Below are positions 43,061 to 51,424 of a stretch of 64,000 nucleotides of DNA, piece by piece. Each line of letters opens with the position of its first letter. Position 1 is the first letter of the stretch. The stretch comes from Natrinema hispanicum (lineage in GTDB: Archaea > Halobacteriota > Halobacteria > Halobacteriales > Natrialbaceae), in the NCBI RefSeq assembly GCF_004217335.1, contig NZ_SHMP01000003.1, positions 558,001 to 622,000 on the forward strand, written 5' to 3'. The notes beneath the pieces were generated by a model. The model saw only the letters and a list, made by a program, of their open reading frames with translations. It made no database searches and was not told where the DNA came from. The position numbers and the translations under genes were made by a program.

Positions 43061-43221
43061 GACGGCCAGCCAACCAGTCTCTGGATACGGTTGCCGTTCC
43101 GCCCACCCGAGTCGATTCGGACTGGCGAGTTGACGATGAGGGTGTAGTTCACACCGGTCGGTCAGCTCCGTTCGCCGGGCACGTCGTCGTCGCCTGTGAC
43201 CGTCGGGGTGATCGATCATGA
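43057..43221 (+). CDS. 54-aa small ORF coupled between tail genes
   Basis: ATG 43057 overlaps the tube-gene stop (ATGA), and its own TGA (43219-43221) overlaps the next ATG at 43218 in the same way. The translation starts MRRPANQSLDTVAVPPTRVDSDWRV and ends FAGHVVVACDRRGDRS; it is mixed in composition, with no signal or membrane segment. It fills the 157-bp space between two tail genes without any spacer. Not recognised. Double coupling makes a real gene plausible; it could be a small structural or chaperone protein of the tail. Confidence 0.55.
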   Translation: MRRPANQSLDTVAVPPTRVDSDWRVDDEGVVHTGRSAPFAGHVVVACDRRGDRS

Positions 43222-43778
43222 CCGGCGGCACGCTCCAGACCGAGTTCGAATTCACCCTTCCGCAGGGGTACGTCGATGACGAGGGAACGCTCCACAAGGA
43301 GGGACGTATGCGCCTCGCGACGGCAGCCGACGAGATCGAGCCGCTCCAAACCCCTCGCGTCCAGTCGAACTCCTCGTATCTCACGCTCGTCTTGCTCTCG
43401 CGGGTCGTGACCGAACTCGGCGACCTCGAGACGATCGACGTCAGCGTCATCGAGGACCTGTTCGTCTCGGATCTCGAGTATCTCCAGGCGCTGTACGAGC
43501 GGATCAACAATCAGGGCGTAAACGCCGTCGAGACGGCCTGTCCCGAGTGTGGCGAGCGATTCGAGATCGACGCCGAAAGCGGTGCCCACCTCACGACGGA
43601 CGGTGCAAGCAGTCCCATGGCTCAGGCTGGAAGGGACGCCGGCGCGACCGGTGTCGGTGGTGATCTCGGTGGAATCGGTGCGATCGACTCGTCCGGACTC
43701 GAGGCCACCGAGATGCAAGCGGCCAGCGTCGAATCGAACGACGGTGAGGAATCAACGCCGGGAAATCCAGTGGAATAA
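43218..43778 (+). CDS. eCIS/phage tail assembly protein
   Basis: 186 aa. The first 110 residues carry LQTEFEFTLPQGYVDDEGTLHKEGRMRLATAADEIEPLQTPRVQSNSSYLTLVLLSRVVTELGDLETIDVSVIEDLFVSDLEYLQALYERIN, the pattern of the tail assembly/chaperone protein found after the tube gene in eCIS clusters (phage Mu gp41 type). A Cys pair CPECGE near residue 113 suggests a zinc-binding knuckle. The tail is low complexity (Gly/Ala/Ser/Glu). It probably helps initiate tube or baseplate assembly. Confidence 0.8.
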   Translation: MTGGTLQTEFEFTLPQGYVDDEGTLHKEGRMRLATAADEIEPLQTPRVQSNSSYLTLVLLSRVVTELGDLETIDVSVIEDLFVSDLEYLQALYERINNQGVNAVETACPECGERFEIDAESGAHLTTDGASSPMAQAGRDAGATGVGGDLGGIGAIDSSGLEATEMQAASVESNDGEESTPGNPVE

Positions 43779-43783
43779 TCCGG

Positions 43784-44038
43784 TTGTACGAACCGGATCG
43801 CCTCTACGAGGAGGTCGCGTTCGTGGCCTACCACTTCGGGTGGAGCCACGAGGCGGTGTTGAACATGCCCCACTGGGAACGCCAGCGCTGGTGTACGGAG
43901 ATCAGCGAGATCAACGATCGAATGAACGAGACACCGTCGGACCGGGGCCATGGCCATCGTGGCGGTGGCGGTCGCGGCCGCAGACGTGACGACGCTGGCG
44001 GTGGGGTCGTCCTCCGTAACCCGCCGGAGTCCGGCTAA
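43784..44038 (+). CDS. DUF6760-like eCIS protein
   Basis: 84 aa from the TTG at 43784 (no in-frame ATG or GTG). The first ~50 residues, YEPDRLYEEVAFVAYHFGWSHEAVLNMPHWERQRWCTEISEIN, match the short (~55-aa) DUF6760 family that sits after the tail assembly gene in eCIS operons. The remaining ~30 residues are a Gly/Arg/His-rich extension. It is 5 bases after the preceding stop. Function unknown; T4 gp26-like chaperones or baseplate connectors are possible. Confidence 0.7.
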   Translation: MYEPDRLYEEVAFVAYHFGWSHEAVLNMPHWERQRWCTEISEINDRMNETPSDRGHGHRGGGGRGRRRDDAGGGVVLRNPPESG

Positions 44039-44089
44039 CGACGAACCACGGTATCTGGGGTGCAGATACCACCGCGCAGTACCGAAGAG

Positions 44090-44545
44090 ATGGCAACAGA
44101 CACGCACGAAACCGATCCCTACGCACAGTATAATTTCGAGGTCGAGGTAGACGGCGAGGCGGTTGCCGGATTCGCCGAGGTCGCCGGGATAACGATGGAA
44201 CTGGAAACCGTTCCGTACCGAGAGGGTGGCGTCAACGATCACGTCCATCAGTTACCTGGCCAGTTCGCACACGCGAACCTCGTCCTCCAACGCGGACTGA
44301 CGAAAAACACGACCTTCTGGGAGTGGATCCAGACGGTCATGAGTGGGACGCTCACCAGAAAAAACATCGTCGTCACGGTGAAAGACGGCTTTCGCGGCGA
44401 GAGTCAATGGGGGTGGGAGTTCGCCGGTGCGTATCCGACGAAGTGGTCTGGGCCGGACCTCGTGAGTACCGACCGAGGGATGGCAATCGAGTCGATCGAG
44501 TTGGCCTACGAGCGCTTCTCGACGCTGTCAGGGATGCCGGGCTAG
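44090..44545 (+). CDS. Tail tube protein (Afp5-like), second copy
   Basis: 151 aa from ATG 44090 (MATDTHETDPYAQYNFEVEVDG). Family positions are AGFAEVAGITMELETVPYREGGVNDHVHQLPGQ, LVLQRGLTKNTTFWEWI, and RKNIVVTVKD. It is the tube-initiator paralogue that usually lies just before the LysM, spike and baseplate genes of a complete eCIS. Here nothing follows except the convergent uvrB, whose stop is 34 bases away. The tail operon therefore ends abruptly. Confidence 0.9.
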   Translation: MATDTHETDPYAQYNFEVEVDGEAVAGFAEVAGITMELETVPYREGGVNDHVHQLPGQFAHANLVLQRGLTKNTTFWEWIQTVMSGTLTRKNIVVTVKDGFRGESQWGWEFAGAYPTKWSGPDLVSTDRGMAIESIELAYERFSTLSGMPG

Positions 44546-44579
44546 CGGTCACAACTGGTGGAGCTGTCCCCGCGTCCTT

Positions 44580-46640
44580 TCAGAATTCCTCGGCCGGCGG
44601 CGCGATTCCCTCGTCCTCGTCACCACCATCGAGATCGAACTCGTCTCGAAGTTCCCGAATCCGATCTCTGATATCGGCCGCCAACTCGAACTCGAGGTTA
44701 TTCGCAGCCTCCTGCATCTGAGCCTCGAGGTCGTCGATGTATCGTGCCGCATCATCTTCGTCCTCGAGTTCACGACCGGAGACTTCGCTGGTGTCGGTCT
44801 TCGACCCGGGGAGGTTGGTTTCGCCGATTTCCTTGTCGATCGTGGTCGGCTCGAGGCCGTGGTCCTCGTTGTACTCCTGTTGAATCTGCCGGCGGCGCTG
44901 GGTCTCTTCGATCGCAGATGCCATGGCGCTCGAGGGCTCGTCGGCGTAGAGGACGACCTCGCCGTTGACGTTTCGGGCGGCCCGGCCCATCGTCTGGACG
45001 AGCGTCGTCTCCGAGCGAAGGAACCCTTCCTGATCGGCGTCTAGGATCGCTACCAGCGAAACCTCGGGGATGTCCAGACCCTCCCGCAGGAGATTGATGC
45101 CGACGAGGACATCGATCTCACCCAATCGCAGCGAGCGAATGATCTCGTGGCGCTCGAGCGTGTCGGTCTCGTCGTGCATGTAGGCGACGTCGACGCCCGC
45201 TTCCTCGAGATACTCGGTCAGGTCCTCGGCCATCCGTTTGGTCAGCGTCGTCACGAGGGTGCGCTCGTCGCGGTCGATACGCTCGTCGATGCGATCCATG
45301 AGATCGTCGACCTGCCCGGTCGCGTCCGCGACCTCGACCTGTGGGTCGACGAGGTGGGTGGGGCGAACGATCTGTTCGACGATCTGGTCGCTGTGTTCGG
45401 TTTCGTAGTCGCCCGGCGTCGCCGAGACGTACAGCGTCTGGTCCGTTTTCTCCTCGAACTCCTCGAAGGTTAGCGGGCGGTTGTCGTAGGCCGTCGGCAG
45501 CCGAAAACCGTTCTCGACCAGCGAGTCCTTGCGGGACTTGTCGCCGGCGTACTGCCCGCGGATCTGGGGCAGCGTGACGTGGGATTCGTCGACGACGGTC
45601 AGGAAGTCATCGGGGAAGTAATCGAGCAGGGTGTACGGCGCGTCGCCGGAGTCACGATCGGAGAGATAGACCGAGTAGTTCTCGATGCCGGAACAGTAGC
45701 CGGTCTCGGCCATCATCTCGAGGTCGAACGTCGTTCGCTCCTCGATGCGCTGGGCGGCGACCAGATCGCCCTGGCGCTCGAAATAGGAGATGCGCGAATC
45801 CAGATCGTCGCGGATCTCGTCCATCGCACGCTCGAGTTTCGTCTCCGGAATCGAGTAGTGCTCTGCGGGGTGGATCAACACGGCCTGTTGCTCGCCTTTG
45901 GTCTCGCCCTCGAGGGGGTCGACCTTGATCATGCGGTCGATCTCGTCACCCCAGAGTTCGACGCGGACGGCGTACCGGCCGTACATCGGGTAGATCTCGA
46001 TGGTGTCGCCCCGAACCCGGAAGGTGCCCTGCGTGAAGTCGACATCGTTGCGCTCGTAGTTTAAGTCCACGAGTTGGGCCAGCAGGTCGTCACGACCGAT
46101 CTCCTCGCCGACCTCGAGGCGAAGCGACATGTCGATGTAGTTGCGCGGATCACCGAGCCCGTAGATGGCGGAGACGGAGGCGACGACAATGACGTCTTCG
46201 CGGGTCAGCAGCGACCGGGTCGCGCTGTGTCGGAGACGGTCGATCTCGTCATTGATCGAGGCGTCTTTATCGATGTAGGTGTCGGTCTGCTCGACGTAGG
46301 CCTCGGGCTGGTAGTAGTCGTAGTAGGAGACGAAGTATTCGACGGCGTTCTCGGGGAACAGATTGCGGAACTCCTCGTAGAGCTGGGCTGCCAGCGTCTT
46401 GTTGTGGGCGATAACGAGGGTCGGCTTCTGAATCTCCTCGATCACCCACGAGACGGTGTTGGTCTTCCCGGAGCCGGTCACCCCGAGCAGGGTCTGTTTG
46501 TCCATCCCGGACTGAAAACCCTCAGCCAACTCCTCGATCGCCTCGGGCTGGTCGCCCGCGGGCTCGAAGGGGGCGTCGACTTCGAACGGTCGGTCGACAT
46601 CAGGACGGTCCGGCTGCAGCGGGCCTTGCGCGTCGCTCAT
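44580..46640 (-). CDS. uvrB: UvrABC system protein B
   Basis: 686 aa, full length. Walker A is GVTGSGKT near residue 53. The DNA-clamping beta-hairpin region is [25 protein letters not shown]. Helicase motifs DESHVTLPQ and [12 protein letters not shown] are present, and the C-terminal UVR motif [34 protein letters not shown]. It loads with UvrA and cuts with UvrC in nucleotide excision repair. Haloarchaea carry this bacterial-type system, acquired by transfer. The uvrA and uvrC genes are not in the window. Confidence 0.97.
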   Translation of the reverse strand: MSDAQGPLQPDRPDVDRPFEVDAPFEPAGDQPEAIEELAEGFQSGMDKQTLLGVTGSGKTNTVSWVIEEIQKPTLVIAHNKTLAAQLYEEFRNLFPENAVEYFVSYYDYYQPEAYVEQTDTYIDKDASINDEIDRLRHSATRSLLTREDVIVVASVSAIYGLGDPRNYIDMSLRLEVGEEIGRDDLLAQLVDLNYERNDVDFTQGTFRVRGDTIEIYPMYGRYAVRVELWGDEIDRMIKVDPLEGETKGEQQAVLIHPAEHYSIPETKLERAMDEIRDDLDSRISYFERQGDLVAAQRIEERTTFDLEMMAETGYCSGIENYSVYLSDRDSGDAPYTLLDYFPDDFLTVVDESHVTLPQIRGQYAGDKSRKDSLVENGFRLPTAYDNRPLTFEEFEEKTDQTLYVSATPGDYETEHSDQIVEQIVRPTHLVDPQVEVADATGQVDDLMDRIDERIDRDERTLVTTLTKRMAEDLTEYLEEAGVDVAYMHDETDTLERHEIIRSLRLGEIDVLVGINLLREGLDIPEVSLVAILDADQEGFLRSETTLVQTMGRAARNVNGEVVLYADEPSSAMASAIEETQRRRQIQQEYNEDHGLEPTTIDKEIGETNLPGSKTDTSEVSGRELEDEDDAARYIDDLEAQMQEAANNLEFELAADIRDRIRELRDEFDLDGGDEDEGIAPPAEEF

Positions 46641-46738
46641 TGTCGAGATCAGGGCCTCGAGCCACTTGACCCGCTCGCATACCCGGCCGGATAGGGATGG
46701 CGAGTTGTCTAAAAAAGGCGTCTCGCCGCACCAATCGG

Positions 46739-47488
46739 CTACATGTCGTCGTCAGTCGTCGGCCCGTCGACCGTCAACTCGACGGTGAACTCTCGGTCCA
46801 TCACACCCTGTGGCGGCTCGAGGTAGCCGATCGCGTAGCCGGTGTAGGCCATCCCCCGCTCGAGCGTGACGTCGAACGAGGCAACGGTCGTCTCGGGATC
46901 GCCGGCTGGCCGGACCGAGAGCGTGTACGACCCGGCGGGGACCGGGACGTAGTCGGTCGCGTCGGTAAACGCGACGTTCTCGAAGAGTAGTTCGCCGTCG
47001 GCGTAGACGTCGACCGCCGGCGCGTCGGGCGCGGCGTGAACGAGTCGGGCGAGCGCCGAGCCCGCGTCCACGAGCACCGCTGGTTCGAAGGTCCCGGCCC
47101 CGAGTTCGCCGATCGCGGCGACGGTGTAGTACGCGGCACCGAAGGTCACGTCGCCCTCGAAGGCGACCGTCTTCGGGTCGCCGGCGGCCGTGATCGTCAC
47201 CGTGTAGGTGCCCGGCTTGAGCTCTAAGTACGGCGAGACGTCACCGTAGGCGACGTCTGCGAGTACCTGCTCATCGTTGACGTAGACGTCGACGTTCGGT
47301 GCGTCCGGAGAGAAGTGTGCGACCCGGACGGCTGCACCCGACATCTCTTTCGACGTCTCGACCGAGTCCGCGTCGCTCGAGCGCTGGTCGTGTTCGTATT
47401 CGCCGCCGGCCAAAACAGTGCCACTCGCTGCAGTCAACCCACCTGCGATGCCCATCGATCTCAGAGCCGTGCGTCGTGATACTGGCAT
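46739..47488 (-). CDS. Tat-exported DUF4397 protein
   Basis: 249 aa from ATG 47488 (the frame extends upstream but starts properly at [17 protein letters not shown]). The twin-arginine signal SRRTALRS is followed by a hydrophobic stretch ending AGG. Two DUF4397 beta domains follow: [50 protein letters not shown] and [50 protein letters not shown]. It is folded before export to the cell surface; function unknown. The Tat pathway is the main export route of haloarchaea, and part of tatC lies at the window end. Confidence 0.9.
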   Translation of the reverse strand: MPVSRRTALRSMGIAGGLTAASGTVLAGGEYEHDQRSSDADSVETSKEMSGAAVRVAHFSPDAPNVDVYVNDEQVLADVAYGDVSPYLELKPGTYTVTITAAGDPKTVAFEGDVTFGAAYYTVAAIGELGAGTFEPAVLVDAGSALARLVHAAPDAPAVDVYADGELLFENVAFTDATDYVPVPAGSYTLSVRPAGDPETTVASFDVTLERGMAYTGYAIGYLEPPQGVMDREFTVELTVDGPTTDDDM

Positions 47489-47700
47489 GATGCACGTGAT
47501 TGGGAGAACGCGACGAGAAAAAAGCGCCCAGTCAGTATCACAGGTAGTTTTGACGTTTCTCGAGGCGCTGCTCGTGTATGAGGAGCCTGCCGTCTGAAGG
47601 CCACCCATACACAGGCGAGTAAGGAACGCCAACACGAGTAGCGGCTGCGAACACCCCGGCCCATTCGGAGACGCTGGGACGTGGCCACTGCTCGCCCAAC

Positions 47701-47710
47701 CGTTATACAA
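47701..47710 (+). promoter_or_regulatory. TATA box of the 90-aa gene
   Basis: cgttatacaa, centre 26 bp before ATG 47732, giving a leaderless transcript and fixing the start. Confidence 0.65.
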
Positions 47711-47731
47711 CGGCTCGTGGTGGCCGCAGCT

Positions 47732-48004
47732 ATGTCCGAGAGACTCCAACAGGCTCGCGACGAACTCGAAAAAGCAGCGAATTCAGCGGACAGCGACGAC
47801 GTCCGCGAAGATATCCACGATACAACGGACGTGTTCGCGGACTACATACGAGGCGACCGCCAGCCCGACCACGCCATCCTCGACGAGCAGCTAAACACGC
47901 TCCGGCAGGCCCGCACACGGGCCGACGGGACCACCGAGAGCAAAATAAACTCGGCCATCGAGGGAGTCGAAGACTACCGCGAATCCAGCTATCAAGACCG
48001 ATAG
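47732..48004 (+). CDS. Conserved haloarchaeal helical protein, 90 aa
   Basis: It starts MSERLQQARDELEKAANSADSDDVREDIHDTTDVFADYIRGDRQPDHAILDEQLNTLRQARTRADG. Predicted mostly helical, strongly charged, with heptad-like spacing, so it is probably a small coiled-coil or helix-bundle protein. It resembles the DUF7553 family of haloarchaea as I recall; no function is known. It is divergent from the DUF4397 gene and convergent with orc1/cdc6. Confidence 0.7.
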   Translation: MSERLQQARDELEKAANSADSDDVREDIHDTTDVFADYIRGDRQPDHAILDEQLNTLRQARTRADGTTESKINSAIEGVEDYRESSYQDR

Positions 48005-48069
48005 ATCGCCGTTGGAGACGGCTCACGGCCGAGTGCGCAAGCCACCGTCGGGAGCGAGGCAGCCGGCAC

Positions 48070-49200
48070 TTACTCGAGGCGTTCTAACACCGCCGCTTTG
48101 TCGTAGGATAGCGACAGCGACCGCGAGCGACCGCGCCCATCGACATCGGTGTAGTCGGCATCGATCAGGCCGAGCTGGTCGAGTTTGTTGACGATCTCGG
48201 AGTAGCGCGTATAGCCCAACTCGGTCCGTTCGTGAAACGCCTCGTAGACTGCGCCGGCCTGCTCGCCGTCGTGGGTGGCGATCACCTCGAGCAACGCTTG
48301 TTCGGTCTCGCTGAGTCCCGACAGCGACCGGGTGAGGTTGATATACTTGGATTTCTCGTAGGCGTCCTCGACGTCCTGGCGCTCGACAGTGCGGCTGGCT
48401 CGCATCTCGGCGTTGAGCCCGGCCCGGCGAAGCAGGTCGATTCCGACCCGAAGATCGCCGCTTTCGGCGGTGAGGTCGGCGACGTACTCGAGAGTATCTC
48501 GTGAGATAACCCCGTCGTGGAAGCCACGTGTGACGCGTTCGGCGAGGATGTCGACGATCTCGGGCTGGTCGTAGACCGGGAAGTAGACGTCTTCGGGGCG
48601 GAAGACGCTCTGGACTCGAGAGTCGAGTTCGTCGATGACGTCCAAGGCGGGGTCGGAGGAGACGACGATGACGCCGATCTTCGCGCCGGGGTACTCCTCG
48701 TGAGCTCGCAGCAGCGAGTAAAGGGTGTCGCTGGCCTCGTTCTCGTAGAAGAGGTAGTTGACGTCATCGAGTGCGACGATGAGGACCTTGTCTTCTTCGA
48801 CGAGCTTCTCGGCGATCTGGCCGAACAGCTTCTTGAACGAGATGCCCGAGGAGGGTGGCTCGTAGTCGAACGTGCCCTCGAACAGCCGCGAAAAGACCGA
48901 GTACCGCGTCGCGTTGACCTGACAGTTGACGCGAATCGTCCGGACATCGCTCGTCTGCGTCCCGATCTCGTCGAACAACTTCTGGACTGCCGTTGTCTTC
49001 CCCGTGCCAGGTGGGCCCCGCACCACGACGTTGAGCGGGCGCGACCCCCGCACCGCCGGGCGCAGCGCATACGTCAGGCTCTGGGTCTGGCCCTCGCGGT
49101 GCTTGAACGTCTCGGGGACGTAGTCGATCTCGAAGACGTGCTCGTTTTTGAACACGGATTCGTCCCACGACAACATCCCCTCGTCGGGGTCGTCTGCCAT
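48070..49200 (-). CDS. Orc1/Cdc6 family replication initiator
   Basis: 376 aa from ATG 49200. AAA+ domain: Walker A GPPGTGKT, Walker B VLIVALDDVNYLF, sensor 1 VVSSDP, then an arginine-rich lid region AESGDLRVGIDLLRRAG. The C-terminal winged-helix domain is GAVYEAFHERTELGYTRYSEIVNKLDQLGLID. Orc1/Cdc6 proteins recognise origins and load the MCM helicase. Haloarchaea have many paralogues, and most are linked to an origin. I do not see a clear origin recognition box in the ~130 bp upstream or in the region downstream. It might act at an origin elsewhere. Confidence 0.9.
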   Translation of the reverse strand: MADDPDEGMLSWDESVFKNEHVFEIDYVPETFKHREGQTQSLTYALRPAVRGSRPLNVVVRGPPGTGKTTAVQKLFDEIGTQTSDVRTIRVNCQVNATRYSVFSRLFEGTFDYEPPSSGISFKKLFGQIAEKLVEEDKVLIVALDDVNYLFYENEASDTLYSLLRAHEEYPGAKIGVIVVSSDPALDVIDELDSRVQSVFRPEDVYFPVYDQPEIVDILAERVTRGFHDGVISRDTLEYVADLTAESGDLRVGIDLLRRAGLNAEMRASRTVERQDVEDAYEKSKYINLTRSLSGLSETEQALLEVIATHDGEQAGAVYEAFHERTELGYTRYSEIVNKLDQLGLIDADYTDVDGRGRSRSLSLSYDKAAVLERLE

Positions 49201-49331
49201 CACTTTCACCCTGCTTCCGCAGCATCTTAACCCTTCGGTGAGTCCACATTACAGACAGGACCCATGACGCCTGTTGGTTTTTGACATGACCACAATCCTT
49301 GATGAGCATTATATCAATAGAGGTGACAGCA

Positions 49332-49646
49332 ATGACGGTCCCGGAACCCTCAGACGCGATTCCAGACTTCCTGCTCGAACAGTTCGACGATCTCTCTGCG
49401 GAGACGCTGCGGGGTACCGGTGACTACGCGCGGAAAGAAACGTATATTGCACCTGACGAGATGCCCGATACAATAAAAGAAGCGTTCGCGCTCCAGGACG
49501 ACGAAACGCGCGCGGCGATCGGCGACTACGCCGACGAACTCGCGGCGTTCCTAGAGGAGCGCGACGCCGATTCACTGCGGGAGATCACGGCGGCTCGAGC
49601 GACGACGAAGAGTCATGGGGGCACCAGGGATTCTGGAATGGCATGA
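49332..49646 (+). CDS. Hypothetical haloarchaeal protein, 104 aa
   Basis: Acidic and mainly helical: MTVPEPSDAIPDFLLEQFDDLSAETLRGTGDYARKETYIAPDEMPDTIKEAFALQDDETRAAIGDYADELAAFLEERDADSL. No domain is recognised. A Shine-Dalgarno-like ggtga at 49322-49326 precedes the ATG at 49332, and a TATA-like attatatc lies at 49305-49312; an upstream in-frame ATG at 49299 is less likely. It is divergent from orc1/cdc6, so the two may share a control region. Confidence 0.6.
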   Translation: MTVPEPSDAIPDFLLEQFDDLSAETLRGTGDYARKETYIAPDEMPDTIKEAFALQDDETRAAIGDYADELAAFLEERDADSLREITAARATTKSHGGTRDSGMA

Positions 49647-49802
49647 GTAACGACGACGGGACCACGGACCGACGAACACGAGCGAACTGACAGCTTCCCG
49701 TCGAGTACTCGAACTGGGATTGTATACCAAGACAGCCGGGCGAGAAGGACAAACGCATCGGACCTGCATGTTCCGCTCCCGCCGTTCGCCCGGCGAGTTG
49801 GG

Positions 49803-50498
49803 TCAGGGGCCTCGACTCCCGCGATGGCCGATCGATCGTCCTGCCAGTCGCTGGAACAGGCCCCGAATCCGGACGAGAATCGGCTCGAGAATCGGATTCG
49901 CGGTCACGGCGACGTAGGCCGGCAAAGGGTCGTACCGGCCGGTTTCGATGGCGTGAAACGCCGCCGCCGTCGCCCGGTGGTTCCCGTCGGCGACGAACCA
50001 CGGGGTTGCGCCGCGTCTGGTCCGGACGATCAGCGGGTCGAACTGCGTTCCGGCGGCGAGGTCGTCGCGGTAGGTTCGGATCGCTCCAGCATCGATTCCT
50101 GCGTCCTCGAGCGGACCGAACCCCTCCTCGGTGACCCGTTCGGCCACACCGAAGAGGGTGCCATCCGTGGAGACGTCTCGCCACAGGAGGTCGTCCGGCC
50201 CGTCCACCGGCCGGAGGTCAACGAACTGGTCCCACTCGAGGACGAGCCGGTACCACCGGATCGGTTGCTCGCGCCAGACGAACGCAGCCGCTCCCGGCTT
50301 CGCCGAGAGGAGCGCGTCGAGCACAGCTGCCGTATTCGTCGAAACCATTTCCGAATCGATGGCAGCCGCGTCGTGCTCGATCTCGTGGGCGAGCCACGCC
50401 CGGAGGACGCGCTCCTCGGGGACCTGGACAGGCGGTCGGTGCTCCGGTGGCGGCGACTGCGGGGAGCTGGTGCCGCTCGAGGCGTCTGTTCGAGACAT
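49803..50498 (-). CDS. ParB/sulfiredoxin-like nuclease-fold protein (putative)
   Basis: 231 aa. The core is a ParB-like pattern near residues 90-185: VLEWDQFVDLRPVDGPDDLLWRDV, then an insertion, and FDPLIVRTRRGATPWFVADGNHRATAAAFHAI. DGNHR corresponds to the conserved G-(N/E)-H-R of ParB/Srx-fold proteins, which use it in CTP/ATP binding or phosphoryl chemistry. It has a Pro/Ser-rich N-terminus and no HTH, so it is not a classical ParB. Function unknown. It is next to orc1/cdc6 but not in the same transcription unit; the partner gene parA is absent. Confidence 0.6.
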   Translation of the reverse strand: MSRTDASSGTSSPQSPPPEHRPPVQVPEERVLRAWLAHEIEHDAAAIDSEMVSTNTAAVLDALLSAKPGAAAFVWREQPIRWYRLVLEWDQFVDLRPVDGPDDLLWRDVSTDGTLFGVAERVTEEGFGPLEDAGIDAGAIRTYRDDLAAGTQFDPLIVRTRRGATPWFVADGNHRATAAAFHAIETGRYDPLPAYVAVTANPILEPILVRIRGLFQRLAGRSIGHRGSRGP

Positions 50499-50610
50499 GG
50501 GCCGGCGTTCTGGACAACCCCTACCGTAGTGACTAACATATATCTGGGGACGGGACCGTTATCTCTCCGGAACAGACACGTTACCGAGAATGGCAGTCCG
50601 CTAGCGCCCA

Positions 50611-50620
50611 CAAATTATAC
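50611..50620 (+). promoter_or_regulatory. TATA box of the arfA-led cluster
   Basis: caaattatac, about 28-34 bp before the candidate GTG starts at 50644 and 50650. It is the only clear promoter of the following five-gene unit. Confidence 0.6.
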
Positions 50621-50649
50621 CAGTGGACATGGTACGGGGGGGAGTGACC

Positions 50650-51420
50650 GTGACTGAAACGCAGGTAACGTTGATCCAGATCGACAACTACGGGCCGTGG
50701 ACGGTGGCGCCATCACCGAAACGGGAGCCGGACCTGCAACTGCTCCAGTCCCGGCTGTACGCGGACCTCTCACAACTCGTCGCGCATCACGACGGCTACG
50801 TGTTTTCCACACGGTTCGACAACATGATCGCCGTCACAAACGGGATCGACCTGGCGGGACACCGGCGCATTCAGGACGCCATCAGCAACCGCTATCCCGT
50901 GACGGTCAGCCTCGGTGTCGCCACGGGGACCTCGCCGCGGGAGGCAGTCGGTGAGGCGACGGCGAACCTCCAGGCAGCCGGGAGTGCCCAGGACGGTGAG
51001 CGGACCGAAATCCTGCGCGGCGATCCGTTGTGCGGGGAAGGGGCCGTCCAGATTGCCCACTTCGACGTCAACGACGCGACCAGCCAGTACACTGACGAAC
51101 TCAACGCGTTCGAGGTGTTCCGGCACATCGACCGGGGATATTCGGCGCTGCTCGAGTACATGTACGACGCCCACGACTCGCTGTCGTTTTTCATCGGCGG
51201 CGACAACGTCATCTCGGTGACCGCCGGGCTCGACCGGCCAGCATTCGATGAGGCGATCGATCACGTCGAGGAGACAGCGGGGATCGAGCTCAAGGTCGGC
51301 GTCGGCCACGATCTGAGGGCCGTCGACGCCGGAATGGCGGCCAAGGAGGCGCTCGAACGCTGCCGGGAGCAGGGGACGCGTGTCGAGGTTGGCGCCGGTG
51401 AGAGCGCAGGGAGGGCGTAA
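50650..51420 (+). CDS. arfA: GTP cyclohydrolase III (archaeal)
   Basis: 256 aa from GTG 50650 (MTETQVTLIQIDNYGPWTVAP). The family pattern is IQIDNYGPWTV...EPDLQLLQSRLYADLSQLV, then FFTRFDN-type (here FSTRFDNMIAVTNGIDL) and a second repeat FFIGGDNVISVTAGL, from its duplicated palm-like domain. It hydrolyses GTP to 2-amino-5-formylamino-6-ribosylaminopyrimidinone phosphate, the first step of archaeal riboflavin and F420 biosynthesis. It leads a five-gene cluster. GTG 50644 is an alternative start. Confidence 0.93.
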   Translation: MTETQVTLIQIDNYGPWTVAPSPKREPDLQLLQSRLYADLSQLVAHHDGYVFSTRFDNMIAVTNGIDLAGHRRIQDAISNRYPVTVSLGVATGTSPREAVGEATANLQAAGSAQDGERTEILRGDPLCGEGAVQIAHFDVNDATSQYTDELNAFEVFRHIDRGYSALLEYMYDAHDSLSFFIGGDNVISVTAGLDRPAFDEAIDHVEETAGIELKVGVGHDLRAVDAGMAAKEALERCREQGTRVEVGAGESAGRA

Positions 51421-51424
51421 CCCG

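Noticed and set aside
44090..46640. Plus-strand frames antisense to uvrB as missing eCIS baseplate genes
   Set aside because: They are shadows of the uvrB codon bias; none resembles a spike, baseplate or ATPase protein.
49803..50498. True ParB chromosome-partitioning gene
   Set aside because: It lacks the helix-turn-helix and centromere-binding region and has no parA neighbour; only the ParB/sulfiredoxin-like core motif is seen.
50795..50815. Possible origin recognition box (ttttccacacgg)
   Set aside because: It lies inside the arfA coding frame, lacks the inverted companion box, and is far from the orc1/cdc6 promoter.
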